Positions 25,938 through 34,603 are shown, counted from the first letter of the stretch. The stretch: DNA of 43,427 nucleotides from Bacteriovorax stolpii (GCA_945860415.1 CAMAQA010000016.1:1-43427), one strand, 5' to 3'. Numbers and translations: made by a program. The notes: a model not told the origin generated them from the letters alone.

Positions 25938-27872
25938 TCATGATTTCCTGGACTTGCGCCCCTTCCTCGGACTCTTCGGGGCCTTGAGCTTCGATTTGAC
26001 ATAGACCACGCGCGGGGCGTCCGGCTTCACGAGAGGATTGTCGCGAGCGTTGACAGTGTCCATTTTGGCGAGTTTCGCCACGATGGCGTCGCGCATGTAG
26101 ACGGCGCCTTCGTTCCTGATCCGGCCCCTGGGTATCTGCGACATGGCGTACCCCATGTCGTCTCCGCCGCTGACCAGGAAGTCCGGGATGGCCACTCGGT
26201 AGAGCTTGCCTTTTTTGAGCGGACTGCCGTCCGGGAGCGTCACGGAGACGAGCCGGTCCATTTCCCAGGGCTCAATTCGCTTGTTCCTGTTCAGGTCGTC
26301 GCCTTCGGCCGGCTCATGGGGTGAAACGAGCGTCAGCTTCACGCCGGACACAGGAAAGTAGCCCCGCGCTCCGCTCTCTGCAGTGCGCAGCATCGTGCGG
26401 ATTTCAGAGTCGGTCATTTCCACGACGCGGATATCGTTGTCGAAAGGGAACGCGCGGAAGACGTCTTCATAGCGGATCGGACCCGCATCGATGCTCGAGC
26501 GGATGCCTCCCGGATTCGTGATCGCAATATCTGCCTTCATGATCTCGCGCATGGCATCCGTGATCAGGTTGCCCAGGTCGGACTCGCGCTCTCTCACATG
26601 CTCGAGGGGACGCTCGGTACGGCCAACAATCTTCTTCTTGAGCTCCAGCACCTCGGCGTCGATTCCTTCGACCCATTTTTCGATGGAGGAGGAGGGGCGG
26701 ATCGCCGCACCGTGGAAGCGTGGAGTAACGAGCCTGCCGCGGCCATTCCGGGGAGCGGGTCGAAGTCCATTGCAGTCGCCCTGGTTTTCGAAAACCTTTT
26801 CGCAGACCGGAACGGGGCCCTCAATCGCGACCTCGGAGTTCACGAGCTTCCGCTCCTTCCAGTTCCAGGTCAGGTAGATGAGATTGTAGTATTGCGCTCC
26901 GGCTCCCGCCTGGATGACCGGAACACCCTTCACGTAATGATGAATGACCTGGTGGGTGTGGCCCGAAACAACGGCGTCCACGGTGCCGGGGGGCAGGGCC
27001 TCCAGCATCTCCGGAATCTCTTCGTGCGCCTCGCAGGTGCCTTCGTTGTCAGTGGCCCGGCGAACAAGTCCCGGCTCGGGGCGTCGGCGTTCGCAGACCA
27101 GTCCGGCGTGGGCAACGACCACGACGATGTGGGCACCCTGCTCGCGAAGCCTCCTGGCTTCACGCAGCGTGGCCTGGGCACCCGGGCTGAAGGCGAGGTC
27201 TTTCACGAATTCGGGACGGGTCGTCACCGGAGTCATCACCGTGCTCAGTCCGATGACGCCCACCTTGAGGCGGCCGGCCGTCAGGATCGTGCTCGGCTGG
27301 AGGTTGGGGAAGTCGAGCGGGCGTCCGTCCTTATAGGACATGTTGGCCGAAAGGTAGGGGTACCGCGCTTCGCTCATCCTCTGCTTGAGGGCTCCCCGGA
27401 GATCCGCACCGGGAGCGTCCGTAGGCGTTTCTCCCTCCGGTCCGAAATCGAACTCGTGGTTGCCGATTGCTGCCGCCGAAACGCCAATGGCGTTGAAGAA
27501 CTCCACGACGGGCTTGCCTTCGTTGGCATTGCTCTCGAGCGTCCCCTGGAACTCATCTCCGGCATCAAAGAGAAAAAAGTTTTTGCCGAAGACGCCGCGA
27601 ATCAGCTCGATGTGACCGGCCAGGACCGAAGCGCCCCCCGCGCGATAGCTGATGGGCTTGCGGTCTTCCGGTTCCTTGCTCTTCATTTCTCGCGGCAGGA
27701 GCGCGCCGTGGACGTCGTTCAGGCCCATGATCACGATGGTTTGCTCGTCACCCGAGGTGTCGGCGAGGTTTTCGGACTTCTGTCCTGCCTGGAATTTCGG
27801 GGTTCCTGCGCAGGAGGCCAGGACAAGCGAGACGACGAGGAGGGATGAGCGGAGAAGTCTGGTGGAGTGCAT
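25938..27872 (-). CDS. UshA-like 5'-nucleotidase lipoprotein (copy 2)
   Basis: 644 residues with lipobox LASC (Cys21). Metallophosphatase motifs: MGLNDVHGALLP, LFDAGDEFQG, IGNHEFDFGP and VSGHTHQVIHH. C-terminal nucleotidase domain: LGNLITDAMREIMKADIAITNPGGIRSS and FLVSGGDDMGYAM. It ends in a very basic tail (SPRKGRKSRKS), absent from copy 1, that may contact surface polyanions. It is only moderately similar to copy 1, so a separate acquisition or an old duplication is likely. The promoter-like TTGAAT-17-CACAAT ends 8 nt before its ATG. It is divergent from the unknown envelope gene pair. Confidence 0.9.
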   Translation of the reverse strand: MHSTRLLRSSLLVVSLVLASCAGTPKFQAGQKSENLADTSGDEQTIVIMGLNDVHGALLPREMKSKEPEDRKPISYRAGGASVLAGHIELIRGVFGKNFFLFDAGDEFQGTLESNANEGKPVVEFFNAIGVSAAAIGNHEFDFGPEGETPTDAPGADLRGALKQRMSEARYPYLSANMSYKDGRPLDFPNLQPSTILTAGRLKVGVIGLSTVMTPVTTRPEFVKDLAFSPGAQATLREARRLREQGAHIVVVVAHAGLVCERRRPEPGLVRRATDNEGTCEAHEEIPEMLEALPPGTVDAVVSGHTHQVIHHYVKGVPVIQAGAGAQYYNLIYLTWNWKERKLVNSEVAIEGPVPVCEKVFENQGDCNGLRPAPRNGRGRLVTPRFHGAAIRPSSSIEKWVEGIDAEVLELKKKIVGRTERPLEHVRERESDLGNLITDAMREIMKADIAITNPGGIRSSIDAGPIRYEDVFRAFPFDNDIRVVEMTDSEIRTMLRTAESGARGYFPVSGVKLTLVSPHEPAEGDDLNRNKRIEPWEMDRLVSVTLPDGSPLKKGKLYRVAIPDFLVSGGDDMGYAMSQIPRGRIRNEGAVYMRDAIVAKLAKMDTVNARDNPLVKPDAPRVVYVKSKLKAPKSPRKGRKSRKS

Positions 27873-27880
27873 GGGGCAGA

Positions 27881-27909
27881 ATTGTGCATGCGACGGAGGG
27901 CAAATTCAA
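27881..27909 (-). promoter_or_regulatory. Promoter of 5'-nucleotidase copy 2
   Basis: Minus strand TTGAAT (27904-27909), 17 nt, CACAAT (27881-27886), 8 nt to ATG 27872. No Shine-Dalgarno, so probably leaderless or nearly so. Confidence 0.5.
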
Positions 27910-27934
27910 TCCTTGGTCGTCATAAAACCGTCGC

Positions 27935-27962
27935 TTGCGCTTCCGTGGCTTTGTCCTACACT
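27935..27962 (+). promoter_or_regulatory. Possible promoter of envelope gene pair
   Basis: TTGCGC (27935-27940), 16 nt, TACACT (27957-27962), then 23 nt to ATG 27986 with AGGAGAG in between. This is a leadered architecture, in contrast to the divergent gene. Confidence 0.4.
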
Positions 27963-27985
27963 TTTACTCAAGGAGAGCCCCCCTT

Positions 27986-28969
27986 ATGCGCAGGACGCGC
28001 CTCGGCTTTGCCATCGGAACAGTGATTACAGCAGCAGCAGGTGCCACCTATTACGTAGGCGGCATCGAGATGATTCCTCAGCTCAGCTTCCTCAAGCGGG
28101 ATTCGGCTCACCTGAAGGAAAAGGAAAAGCAGGTTTCGGAAAAGATCCACAAGATGGTGGAAAACGAAACCGACGAAGTCTCTGCGACCAGCCGCAAGGA
28201 GAAGGGTGCTGATCCAGCAACCTTCGAGGTCGTGGTCGGTAAAACGACCTCGGCTGGAACTACTGCTGGCGCAGTGACCGGGGACGCCCGTTCTTGTTCG
28301 GCGATCGAGTATGCGGGCAGCGGGCCCGATGCCCTTCGCGTGGACTCGGGAGTCTGGTCGCGGTTCATGGCCGACTACCATCAGGCCAAGGAAGAGCTCG
28401 TCGACTGGCTGCACCGCAATCGCGAATCGTTTCCGAAGGCCCAGCTCGCTCGAATGGAGCTCGAAATCCGAGAAACTCGCGTGATGCGTCCGCAGGCACA
28501 GGTCGAGCCGGACCTGACCTGGCGCGGAATCGCAGCCTGGACGAGGCCGCGTGCCGGAACCATCGTGGAAAACGAACGTCCGGCGCTCATTAACATCAGT
28601 GACGGTTTCCTCAAGCTCTATCAGAAGGACCGCAGCCGTGCGCGTTTCGAGATGACCCGGGTTCTCGCGCAGGCGTGGTCTTCTTGTGAAATGGGTGCGG
28701 GCAAGTTCGCTGCATGGGACGGCCTGATGCAATGCCTCGGTGTCTCGGACGAGCAGAAGGGTTGCACTGCCGGCGTGGTTTCCGAAGGGTCCTGGGCTGC
28801 ATCGACTGCCGTGGCCGCCCTCGTCTCTCCTCCGGGTTGTGAGATTCCGGCGTTCCAGGGCGACAAGTACCAGGCCTGCCTCGGCGCCTTCAGGCGTTGT
28901 GAGTCGGCCGGTTACGAAATTGAGAGGACTGGCCGCAAGGTGGCTTCTCAGTCGGTGAGGGAAGAATGA
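27986..28969 (+). CDS. Unknown membrane-anchored exported protein
   Basis: 327 residues from ATG 27986, supported by AGGAGAG at 27971-27977. It has one N-terminal membrane segment (LGFAIGTVITAAAGATYYVGG), a Lys/Glu-rich coiled-coil-like stretch at about 40-75, then a globular domain with seven Cys (for example ACLGAFRRCESAGYE near the end). The Cys content suggests periplasmic disulfides. No family recognised. It overlaps the next gene by 4 nt (ATGA), so the two are translationally coupled and probably form one unit. Confidence 0.75.
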   Translation: MRRTRLGFAIGTVITAAAGATYYVGGIEMIPQLSFLKRDSAHLKEKEKQVSEKIHKMVENETDEVSATSRKEKGADPATFEVVVGKTTSAGTTAGAVTGDARSCSAIEYAGSGPDALRVDSGVWSRFMADYHQAKEELVDWLHRNRESFPKAQLARMELEIRETRVMRPQAQVEPDLTWRGIAAWTRPRAGTIVENERPALINISDGFLKLYQKDRSRARFEMTRVLAQAWSSCEMGAGKFAAWDGLMQCLGVSDEQKGCTAGVVSEGSWAASTAVAALVSPPGCEIPAFQGDKYQACLGAFRRCESAGYEIERTGRKVASQSVREE

Positions 28970-29583
28970 TGATTCGAACCAATTTCAAATCCCGTGTCGT
29001 GGCCTTTCTTGTGCTTTCGGTGACTGCCGGGTGCGTGAGCGGCGGAAACTCGAGTCTCTCGACGATGGTTGACGCCATCGAAGGGATGAAGGGCAGCAAC
29101 TCGCCGGTGGTGGATGCATACATCCAGTACCTCGGACCTGATGCACGCTGGGCAGGTCCGGTGCTCTGGACGGTTCATGTATCCGCCCGCGATTCGCAGG
29201 CTCCGATTTTTGAAGTGATTCCAGCATTACCGAAATCGACCAGGAATGGCGCCCCCGAGCTGTCGGGTCGCGTTCCCGCGTCTGCCCTCGGACTGACCCA
29301 GGGCAAGAGCGCGCCAGCCGCTTCGGCAGGACTCCTGACCCAGGAGCAGGTTCGAGATCGTCTTCAGCACCTCGGGTCCGCAATGGCGAGCTCGGACAAC
29401 GAGACTGCGGCCTGCATGACGGCAGTCAAGGTTCGCCTGACCCGCGCCGATGGAACGGTTCAGGAAAAACAGGCCTGCCGCGGATCCGCGGTGTGGACGC
29501 AGGTGGCCAGCGAGCTGGCGGCCGAGTTCATGACCCAGAGCACGTATTCAACTGCAGGTGCCAGTGCGGGCGAACAGGGCTGA
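28966..29583 (+). CDS. Unknown lipoprotein, coupled to upstream gene
   Basis: 205 residues. Lipobox LSVTAGC (Cys23) follows a short basic start; in-frame ATGs at 28966 and 28969 are both possible. The mature part is Ala/Ser/Gly-rich with few features; a pair of Cys (AACMTAV and EKQACRGSA) could form a disulfide. The function is unknown. Its start overlaps the stop of the preceding membrane protein, implying coupled synthesis and perhaps a complex. It converges with the exonuclease gene 6 bp downstream. Confidence 0.75.
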   Translation: MMIRTNFKSRVVAFLVLSVTAGCVSGGNSSLSTMVDAIEGMKGSNSPVVDAYIQYLGPDARWAGPVLWTVHVSARDSQAPIFEVIPALPKSTRNGAPELSGRVPASALGLTQGKSAPAASAGLLTQEQVRDRLQHLGSAMASSDNETAACMTAVKVRLTRADGTVQEKQACRGSAVWTQVASELAAEFMTQSTYSTAGASAGEQG

Positions 29584-29589
29584 TCTGGC

Positions 29590-30231
29590 TTAGTTCCACT
29601 GAACCGGAACCTGCGTCTGGCTGTTCTCGCCGTTCTGGATCTTCACGAAGCCGTTCTGTCGTCCATACTGGAACACATCGCGCGTGACCTTCACGTCCTG
29701 GATGCAGTAGTCGATGATCTTCTGGATCTCGCCCTGCTTCCACCACTCGACAGCCATGAGTCCATCGGCGGATTTTCCGACCCCCAGCGTCGCCTGTGCA
29801 ATCGCGTCGAGCTTGAGTGATGGACGGCGGGTCAGGGTCTGGATGTCGAGCATGATGTCGAACACATCCAAGTTCTGCATCTTGAGTCCGTACGGCACCA
29901 TGACCGGAAGGTCAAAGCCTCGAATATTGTAGCCGACGACCAGCCGTTCCTCGCAGAGGTCAAAGAGCTTCTTGAGATCGTGCTCCTGGTACGACAGGAA
30001 CTGGTCCGTTTTGCTGTCGTAGGCGCACGCCACGGAGACGCCGAGCTTGTCGACGTGATCCCATCCACCGACTTCGTGGGCGAGCTTCTGGGTTTCGATG
30101 TCGACGACGAGGAAGTGGCGGAATTTGAGAAAAAGACTCGAGGGCACCACGTCATCCGAGAACGGCACGCAGCTTGAGTGCCTCCAGAATGACGGATTGA
30201 GCTTGATGCGGGTACCCGGATTCACTGCCAT
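29590..30231 (-). CDS. DEDD-type 3'-5' exonuclease-like protein (RNase H fold)
   Basis: About 213 residues from ATG 30231. The exonuclease motifs are FLVVDIETQ (Asp and Glu of Exo I), LVVGYNIRGFDLPVM (Exo II Asn/Asp) and YCIQDVKVTRDVF (Exo III Asp), the pattern of the RNase_H_2/YprB-like DEDD group. It should degrade DNA or RNA from the 3' end using two metal ions; whether it repairs DNA or matures RNA is open. The first 40 or so residues before the fold are atypical, so a downstream GTG could be the true start. TTGACA-17-GAGGGT ends 6 nt before ATG 30231, supporting that choice. An ATG at 30270 is less likely. Confidence 0.75.
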   Translation of the reverse strand: MAVNPGTRIKLNPSFWRHSSCVPFSDDVVPSSLFLKFRHFLVVDIETQKLAHEVGGWDHVDKLGVSVACAYDSKTDQFLSYQEHDLKKLFDLCEERLVVGYNIRGFDLPVMVPYGLKMQNLDVFDIMLDIQTLTRRPSLKLDAIAQATLGVGKSADGLMAVEWWKQGEIQKIIDYCIQDVKVTRDVFQYGRQNGFVKIQNGENSQTQVPVQWN

Positions 30232-30237
30232 GGGGGC

Positions 30238-30266
30238 ACCCTCGCCAAGTCGATTTCTGTTGTCAA
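30238..30266 (-). promoter_or_regulatory. Possible promoter of the exonuclease gene
   Basis: Minus strand perfect TTGACA (30261-30266), 17 nt, weak GAGGGT (30238-30243), then 6 nt to ATG 30231. Confidence 0.4.
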
Positions 30267-30322
30267 GCATTCGGATTCAGGCGAGTTTTTGGACTCATCC
30301 CGACTCAGGTGGAGCCTGTCCC

Positions 30323-31744
30323 ATGGAAAAAGTCCTCAGCACGTTGGAGCGCCGTTTTGAACAGCATCTCGAAGACTTGAAGTCGCTGGTCCGCATTCCT
30401 TCCGTGAGCTTTGATGGATTCGATACGGCGCAGGTCCGCCAGTCGGCGGAAGCGGTTGCCGCGCTGATGAAGAAAACAGGTTTGGAGAACGTCCAGATCC
30501 TCGAAGTTCCCGGCGCTCATCCGTACGCCTACGGCGAGCGCCTCAACGCGCCTGGCAAGCCCACACTGTTGCTCTACGCCCATCATGACGTCCAGCCTCC
30601 GGGCCGCGAAGAGCTGTGGAAGACCCCTCCGTTTGAGCCGACGCTGCGCGAAGGGCCGGGGGGGGTGCGCATGTACGCTCGCGGTTCCGCCGACGACAAG
30701 GCGGGTGTGATCGTCCACATGGCAGCGATTGCGAGCTACCTCGAAGCGGTGGGTGAGCTTCCGGTCAACGTCAAGGTCGTCATCGAAGGCGAAGAAGAAG
30801 TGGGAAGCACCCACCTTCCAAAGTTCATCGAGACCTACCGCCAGAAGCTTCAGGCCGACGTGCTCGTTTTGACCGATACGGCCAACTACGACTGTGGTTA
30901 TCCGGCGCTGACGATCGCGCTTCGTGGACTCGTAGGCCTGAACATCGAAGTGCGCTCGGTTGCCCAGAGCATGCACTCGGGAATGTGGGGCGGGCCGATT
31001 CCGGATCCTGCGATGGCGCTTTCGAAGATGCTCGCGACTCTCGTCGACGACAACGGCCGCATTGCCGTTCCGGGAGTGTTCGAACAGGTGAAGCCTCTTT
31101 CGAAGGAAGAGATCGCCGCGTATGAGAAGATTCCTTACGACGAGCAGGAATTCCGCAAGCAGGCGGGAATGGTGCCAGGTTCGAAGCTCCTGAAGGAAGC
31201 CGTGAACCCCATTGCTCAGATCTTCCGTTTTCCGTCGCTGACCGTGAACGCGATCCAGGCATCTTCGCGCAAGCAGGCCGGAAACGTCCTGAACGATACG
31301 GCCTGGGCTCGCGTCACCATCCGCCTCGTTCCGGACATGGATCCGGATAAGGTTCTTCACCAGCTCGAAGATCACCTGAAGAAGGTGCTGCCGTGGGGGC
31401 TGGAGGTGTCGATGCAGCAGGACCGGGGCAGCGGTCCGTGGGCTGCCGACCCGAACGAAACGCCTCGGAGCCAGGCGGCCTTTGGCTGCGCAACGAAGGC
31501 GCTGGGCGCCGGATACGGCAAGGAACCGCTTTTTCTGGGCTGCGGCGGAAGCATTCCGTTCGTGAAGCCCTTTGCCGAGGCACTCGGTGGTGCTCCGGCG
31601 CTTTTGATTGGTGTGGAAGATCCGTACACGAACGCGCACGGCGAAAATGAAAGCCTGCTCGTTTCGGATTTGAAGAAGGCCTGCGTCAGCCAGATTCATC
31701 TTTTTGATGAGCTCTCGCGCGCGGCTTCGAAAGTCATGAAATAA
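30323..31744 (+). CDS. M20-family dipeptidase / metallopeptidase
   Basis: 473 residues from ATG 30323 (GGTGGAG upstream). Co-catalytic zinc ligands are visible in order: LLLYAHHDVQPPG (His, Asp), ARGSADDKAG (bridging Asp), IEGEEEVGS (Glu pair), LTDTANYD (Asp) and NAHGENES (His). The dimerisation domain lies between. The sequence is of the CNDP/dapE-related dipeptidase branch that cuts short peptides in the cytoplasm. Length fits the family. It is followed after 28 nt by the SIS-domain gene in the same direction, probably one operon. Confidence 0.9.
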   Translation: MEKVLSTLERRFEQHLEDLKSLVRIPSVSFDGFDTAQVRQSAEAVAALMKKTGLENVQILEVPGAHPYAYGERLNAPGKPTLLLYAHHDVQPPGREELWKTPPFEPTLREGPGGVRMYARGSADDKAGVIVHMAAIASYLEAVGELPVNVKVVIEGEEEVGSTHLPKFIETYRQKLQADVLVLTDTANYDCGYPALTIALRGLVGLNIEVRSVAQSMHSGMWGGPIPDPAMALSKMLATLVDDNGRIAVPGVFEQVKPLSKEEIAAYEKIPYDEQEFRKQAGMVPGSKLLKEAVNPIAQIFRFPSLTVNAIQASSRKQAGNVLNDTAWARVTIRLVPDMDPDKVLHQLEDHLKKVLPWGLEVSMQQDRGSGPWAADPNETPRSQAAFGCATKALGAGYGKEPLFLGCGGSIPFVKPFAEALGGAPALLIGVEDPYTNAHGENESLLVSDLKKACVSQIHLFDELSRAASKVMK

Positions 31745-31772
31745 CGCCGCGACTCGCGGAGATGAGGTTCAG

Positions 31773-32738
31773 ATGAGCGAACAGAAGATCGCAAAAATTG
31801 ATTTTGATGACGAGAATCGCCCGATGTCCGGAGTCGAGCGCACGCTTCGCAGCCAGCGCGATGTGTGGCGCGATGTCGTGTCGCGCACGTCGCAGTACGG
31901 GGCCCGCGACCTGCCGCGCGAAGCGCCGAAGCGCATTTTCCTGTTCGGAACCGGAAGCTCGCACAACGCCGCCAAGCTTTGCGGTTATGCCCTGCTTCGC
32001 GACAAGACCCGCATCCGCATTCCGGTGATTTCGTGCTCGAGCCAGCAGATGGGGCGCGAGTTCTTTCCGACGCGCGGCGACTGGGCATTTGGATTCTCTC
32101 ATCGTGGACGCACGGATTCGACGCTGAAGGCCCTCGAAATGTGCCGTCGCGAAGGCGCCTTCACCGTTCTCGTGGCAGGCAAAGGCGTCGATCTTTCATC
32201 CTCCTACCAGGACCTGATGCTCCAGACCTGTCCCCAGGAAACCGTCGAGCCGCACACAGTGGCCGTGACGAGCGCCATCTGTGCCGTGACGACGCTACTG
32301 CTTCCTGCGCGCGCCGCGGAGGAGTGGGATGCGCTGACCAGCGTGGGCGAGCCCAGTCTCGAGCTCATGTGCCGCAGGGCAGGAATGGGGCCGGAGGCCA
32401 TCATCGGCGAATGGGAAGGCCAGTGGCTTGCGAAGGAAGGTGCCCTGAAGTTGATGGAAATGGCCAAGCTTCCGGTTCGCTCGTTTGGAAGCGAGGAGTA
32501 TTTCCACGGGCCGCGCTACAGCGTGACGGGCGGAGTGTGGCATGTCCGCATGCCCGAAGACACCCGCATGGAAGACATCACGAAGATCAAGCCTGCCCAC
32601 ACGATCGATATCTATGGCGGAAGCCCTCTCGCATGGGTGCCCGCACTGATTGAGCTGCAGTGGCTTGCGCTCGCTGTCGCCCTCAATCGCGGCGTGAACC
32701 CGGATCTGCCGGAGGCCGAAGGATTTTTTCGCGGCTAG
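31773..32738 (+). CDS. Double-SIS-domain sugar isomerase-like protein
   Basis: 321 residues. The first SIS domain carries FLFGTGSSHNAAKLCGYALL (sugar-phosphate loop) and FSHRGRTDSTLKAL. The second has WLAKEGALKLMEMAKLPVRSFGSEEYFHGPR, the hallmark of GlmS/AgaS-type isomerases. The N-terminal glutaminase domain of GlmS is absent, so it cannot use glutamine. A deaminase or isomerase acting on an amino-sugar phosphate is the likeliest role. GAGG upstream supports ATG 31773. It is co-directional with the dipeptidase. If both act on murein breakdown products, they would recycle peptide and amino sugar; this is inference. Confidence 0.82.
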   Translation: MSEQKIAKIDFDDENRPMSGVERTLRSQRDVWRDVVSRTSQYGARDLPREAPKRIFLFGTGSSHNAAKLCGYALLRDKTRIRIPVISCSSQQMGREFFPTRGDWAFGFSHRGRTDSTLKALEMCRREGAFTVLVAGKGVDLSSSYQDLMLQTCPQETVEPHTVAVTSAICAVTTLLLPARAAEEWDALTSVGEPSLELMCRRAGMGPEAIIGEWEGQWLAKEGALKLMEMAKLPVRSFGSEEYFHGPRYSVTGGVWHVRMPEDTRMEDITKIKPAHTIDIYGGSPLAWVPALIELQWLALAVALNRGVNPDLPEAEGFFRG

Positions 32739-32757
32739 CGTAGGTTTCGGCGAACGA

Positions 32758-33198
32758 TTATCGGCGTTCGAGCCTGACGCAGTTTCCGACTCGCTCGACG
32801 TTCTGCAGGCGCACCACCATCAGGAGTGCATTGGACTCTCGGGGGCAGGTGACCTCGTCGGCATTTCGGAATTTCATTGCCCGGGCAAACCTCCAGGTGT
32901 CTTGTTTCATGCGACCGAGCAGGATCTGATCCTGCAGGATGGCAACGGATTCTCCATCGCGCTGTCCGTTATAGTTGAATCGACCCGGAACGCCCGCAGC
33001 ATCAACGCTGGTGATCGGATAGACGTTCTCATCGACCCGAATCTCTTCAGGCTCGCCCGGCTCCTGGTGCAGGATGGTGACGAGTCGGTCGCGGGCCTCC
33101 AGCAGAACGGGCGCCTCCAGGCGTTCTGCCGCCGCAGGCGGAGAAGCAAGAATCACTGCGAGGAGAAGAGCACCGAAAAGCGTCGATGGGCGTTTCAT
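32758..33198 (-). CDS. Small secreted protein, unknown
   Basis: 146 residues from ATG 33198. It has a clear signal peptide (LFGALLLAVILASPPAAA, cleavage before ERLEA). The mature part is beta-rich and carries two Cys (TCPRES and GNCVRLERR) likely to form a disulfide. No family recognised. Upstream in-frame codons to 33486 overlap the divergent TonB-like gene and are rejected. It is convergent with the SIS gene (19 bp apart). Confidence 0.75.
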   Translation of the reverse strand: MKRPSTLFGALLLAVILASPPAAAERLEAPVLLEARDRLVTILHQEPGEPEEIRVDENVYPITSVDAAGVPGRFNYNGQRDGESVAILQDQILLGRMKQDTWRFARAMKFRNADEVTCPRESNALLMVVRLQNVERVGNCVRLERR

Positions 33199-33216
33199 GT
33201 GGCCGAGCCTAGCTCG

Positions 33217-33245
33217 ATTTTTGCCGATTTGAAAAGCTCGGACAA
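33217..33245 (-). promoter_or_regulatory. Possible promoter of the small secreted protein
   Basis: Minus strand TTGTCC (33240-33245), 17 nt, AAAAAT (33217-33222), 18 nt to ATG 33198. A second option, TAGGCT 7 nt before the ATG, would be leaderless. Confidence 0.35.
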
Positions 33246-33297
33246 CGGGCTTCGAATTGCCCATGCCTGCGTCACTTTTTTCTTGTAGACGCAATTC

Positions 33298-33942
33298 GTG
33301 CGCTTGCAGAGTAAAAGACTGATGTTCCTGCCGTCGAAACCGCTCCTGGTCAGCATCCTGGTCCATCTTGGGCTGGTGCTGATATTGTCTCCTGGTCATG
33401 ACGAAGAGCATACCGTGCAGCTCTTCAAGGGAGTGATCGAGCTGGGTGAAAGTGGTGATGGCCATGCCGAGCGTCCGCACTATCATCCGCCCCGGCAGCG
33501 CCGCGCCGCCGAGAAGGAAGTAGTGAGTGCAGCGTCACAGGAGCCTGAGCGCAGCGAGGGGTTGGCTGCCGAGAATGCGGCATCCGAACCCATTGATGTC
33601 CAGGCGCCAGACGGACTGGGACTGGGAGGTGGGAATGGCGAGCCCGCTGATGAGCGACAGATCTACCTCGTCGACCTGATTCGCAGGATTCAAAAGGCCA
33701 GGACTTATCCCCGCGAATCATTGCTTCGAGAGGAAGAGGGGCACGTGCTGCTGGAGCTGACCATTGGCCAGGACGGTTCCATTGCGAATCTTCAGCTTCT
33801 CAAGACCTCTCCGTTCGAAGCATTGAATCGCTCAGCACTGGAGTCGATCCGGAGGGCAGGGCCTTATGCGCCACTGCCGTCTTCGTGGAGTCGCCCCATC
33901 CGCGTCCGGGTGCCGGTGAACTTTTCACTCGACCGCCGCTGA
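33298..33942 (+). CDS. TonB-family energy-transducing protein
   Basis: 214 residues from GTG 33298, or 206 from ATG 33322. Layout is that of TonB: one N-terminal membrane anchor (LLVSILVHLGLVLIL), a polar periplasmic linker that here is Glu/Arg-rich rather than Pro-rich, and a C-terminal TonB domain: IRRIQKARTYPRESLLREEEGHVLLELTIGQDG with TSPFEALNRSALESIRRAGPYAPLP. It couples inner-membrane proton motive force to outer-membrane receptors or AgmX/GliD-like machines. No exbB/exbD genes or receptor lie within the window. The start is uncertain: neither start has a good Shine-Dalgarno. Confidence 0.82.
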   Translation: MRLQSKRLMFLPSKPLLVSILVHLGLVLILSPGHDEEHTVQLFKGVIELGESGDGHAERPHYHPPRQRRAAEKEVVSAASQEPERSEGLAAENAASEPIDVQAPDGLGLGGGNGEPADERQIYLVDLIRRIQKARTYPRESLLREEEGHVLLELTIGQDGSIANLQLLKTSPFEALNRSALESIRRAGPYAPLPSSWSRPIRVRVPVNFSLDRR

Positions 33943-33964
33943 TCCGGTTCCCGACAAATCTCTC

Positions 33965-34549
33965 TTAGAAGGTCCAGCCAATGCCGGCCATGGGCAGGAA
34001 AACCCACGGATTGGGGGCCTTGCCGAGGGTGACCAGGTACTGGATGCCCAGGTTCAGGCTGGCGCCGCCGCCGATCATGACGTCAAATTCGAGTCCAGGG
34101 GTCAGGGCCATTCGAGTAGAGTTGGTGATGACCGTGGTCAGGCTGACGATCTGTTCGATCGTCGAAGTCATGACACCCAGGCCGAGGTTGGCGCTCAGTC
34201 TCGCGTTGTCTTTCTTCAAAGTATATCCTGGAGCGATGCCGAAATACCGAGAGTCGATGCCGGTAGTGGCGTTGATCAGGGTGGCCCGGCTTTGCTGAAT
34301 GATTCGAACACCGGCTGAAACGCCGAAGCCGCCCGTGGAGTTGAATCCGACATCCATGCCCAGTCCCAGTGAGGCATTGTTCGGGTTGACTTCCAGATGC
34401 GAGTAGTAGCTCGCTCCCGCCTTCAGTTTGGCAGAAATCGTGGCCACTTCATTGCCGGACTTGGCCGGTTCTGCCGCCAGCGCAGAAGAACCGAGGCCAA
34501 TCACGAGTGCACCCCACATCACAACGGAAACGGAATGTTTCTTCACCAT
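33965..34549 (-). CDS. Outer-membrane beta-barrel protein (porin-like small barrel)
   Basis: 194 residues with a signal peptide (MWGALVIGLGSSALA). The mature part shows alternating beta strands (ISAKLKAGASYYSHLEV, LGLGMDVGFNSTGGFGVSAGVRI, LSANLGLGVMTSTI, LNLGIQYLVTLG) and ends AGIGWTF. The terminal Phe is the classic BAM recognition signal. An 8-strand barrel fits the length; substrate or role is not predictable. TTGCGA-16-TACAAT ends 6 nt before the ATG, with no Shine-Dalgarno. Confidence 0.82.
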   Translation of the reverse strand: MVKKHSVSVVMWGALVIGLGSSALAAEPAKSGNEVATISAKLKAGASYYSHLEVNPNNASLGLGMDVGFNSTGGFGVSAGVRIIQQSRATLINATTGIDSRYFGIAPGYTLKKDNARLSANLGLGVMTSTIEQIVSLTTVITNSTRMALTPGLEFDVMIGGGASLNLGIQYLVTLGKAPNPWVFLPMAGIGWTF

Positions 34550-34555
34550 GATGAA

Positions 34556-34583
34556 ATTGTAAGGGCTTTTCGATCGATCGCAA
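34556..34583 (-). promoter_or_regulatory. Promoter of beta-barrel gene, start-codon-proximal
   Basis: Minus strand TTGCGA (34578-34583), 16 nt, TACAAT (34556-34561; 5/6 match), 6 nt to ATG 34549. The predicted transcript begins at the A of ATG. Confidence 0.6.
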
Positions 34584-34603
34584 TCATTTAGTGGAAAAGC
34601 AGG

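Noticed and set aside
23820..25943. Plus-strand frame of about 700 codons opposite prkA
   Set aside because: No family motifs on this strand, whereas the minus strand encodes a complete PrkA; long antisense frames are expected in GC-rich DNA.
26598..27848. Plus-strand frame opposite the second 5'-nucleotidase
   Set aside because: Composition is that of an antisense frame and no motif is seen; the minus-strand gene is intact.
30305..31699. Minus-strand frame opposite the M20 dipeptidase
   Set aside because: Shadow of a gene with all zinc ligands on the plus strand.
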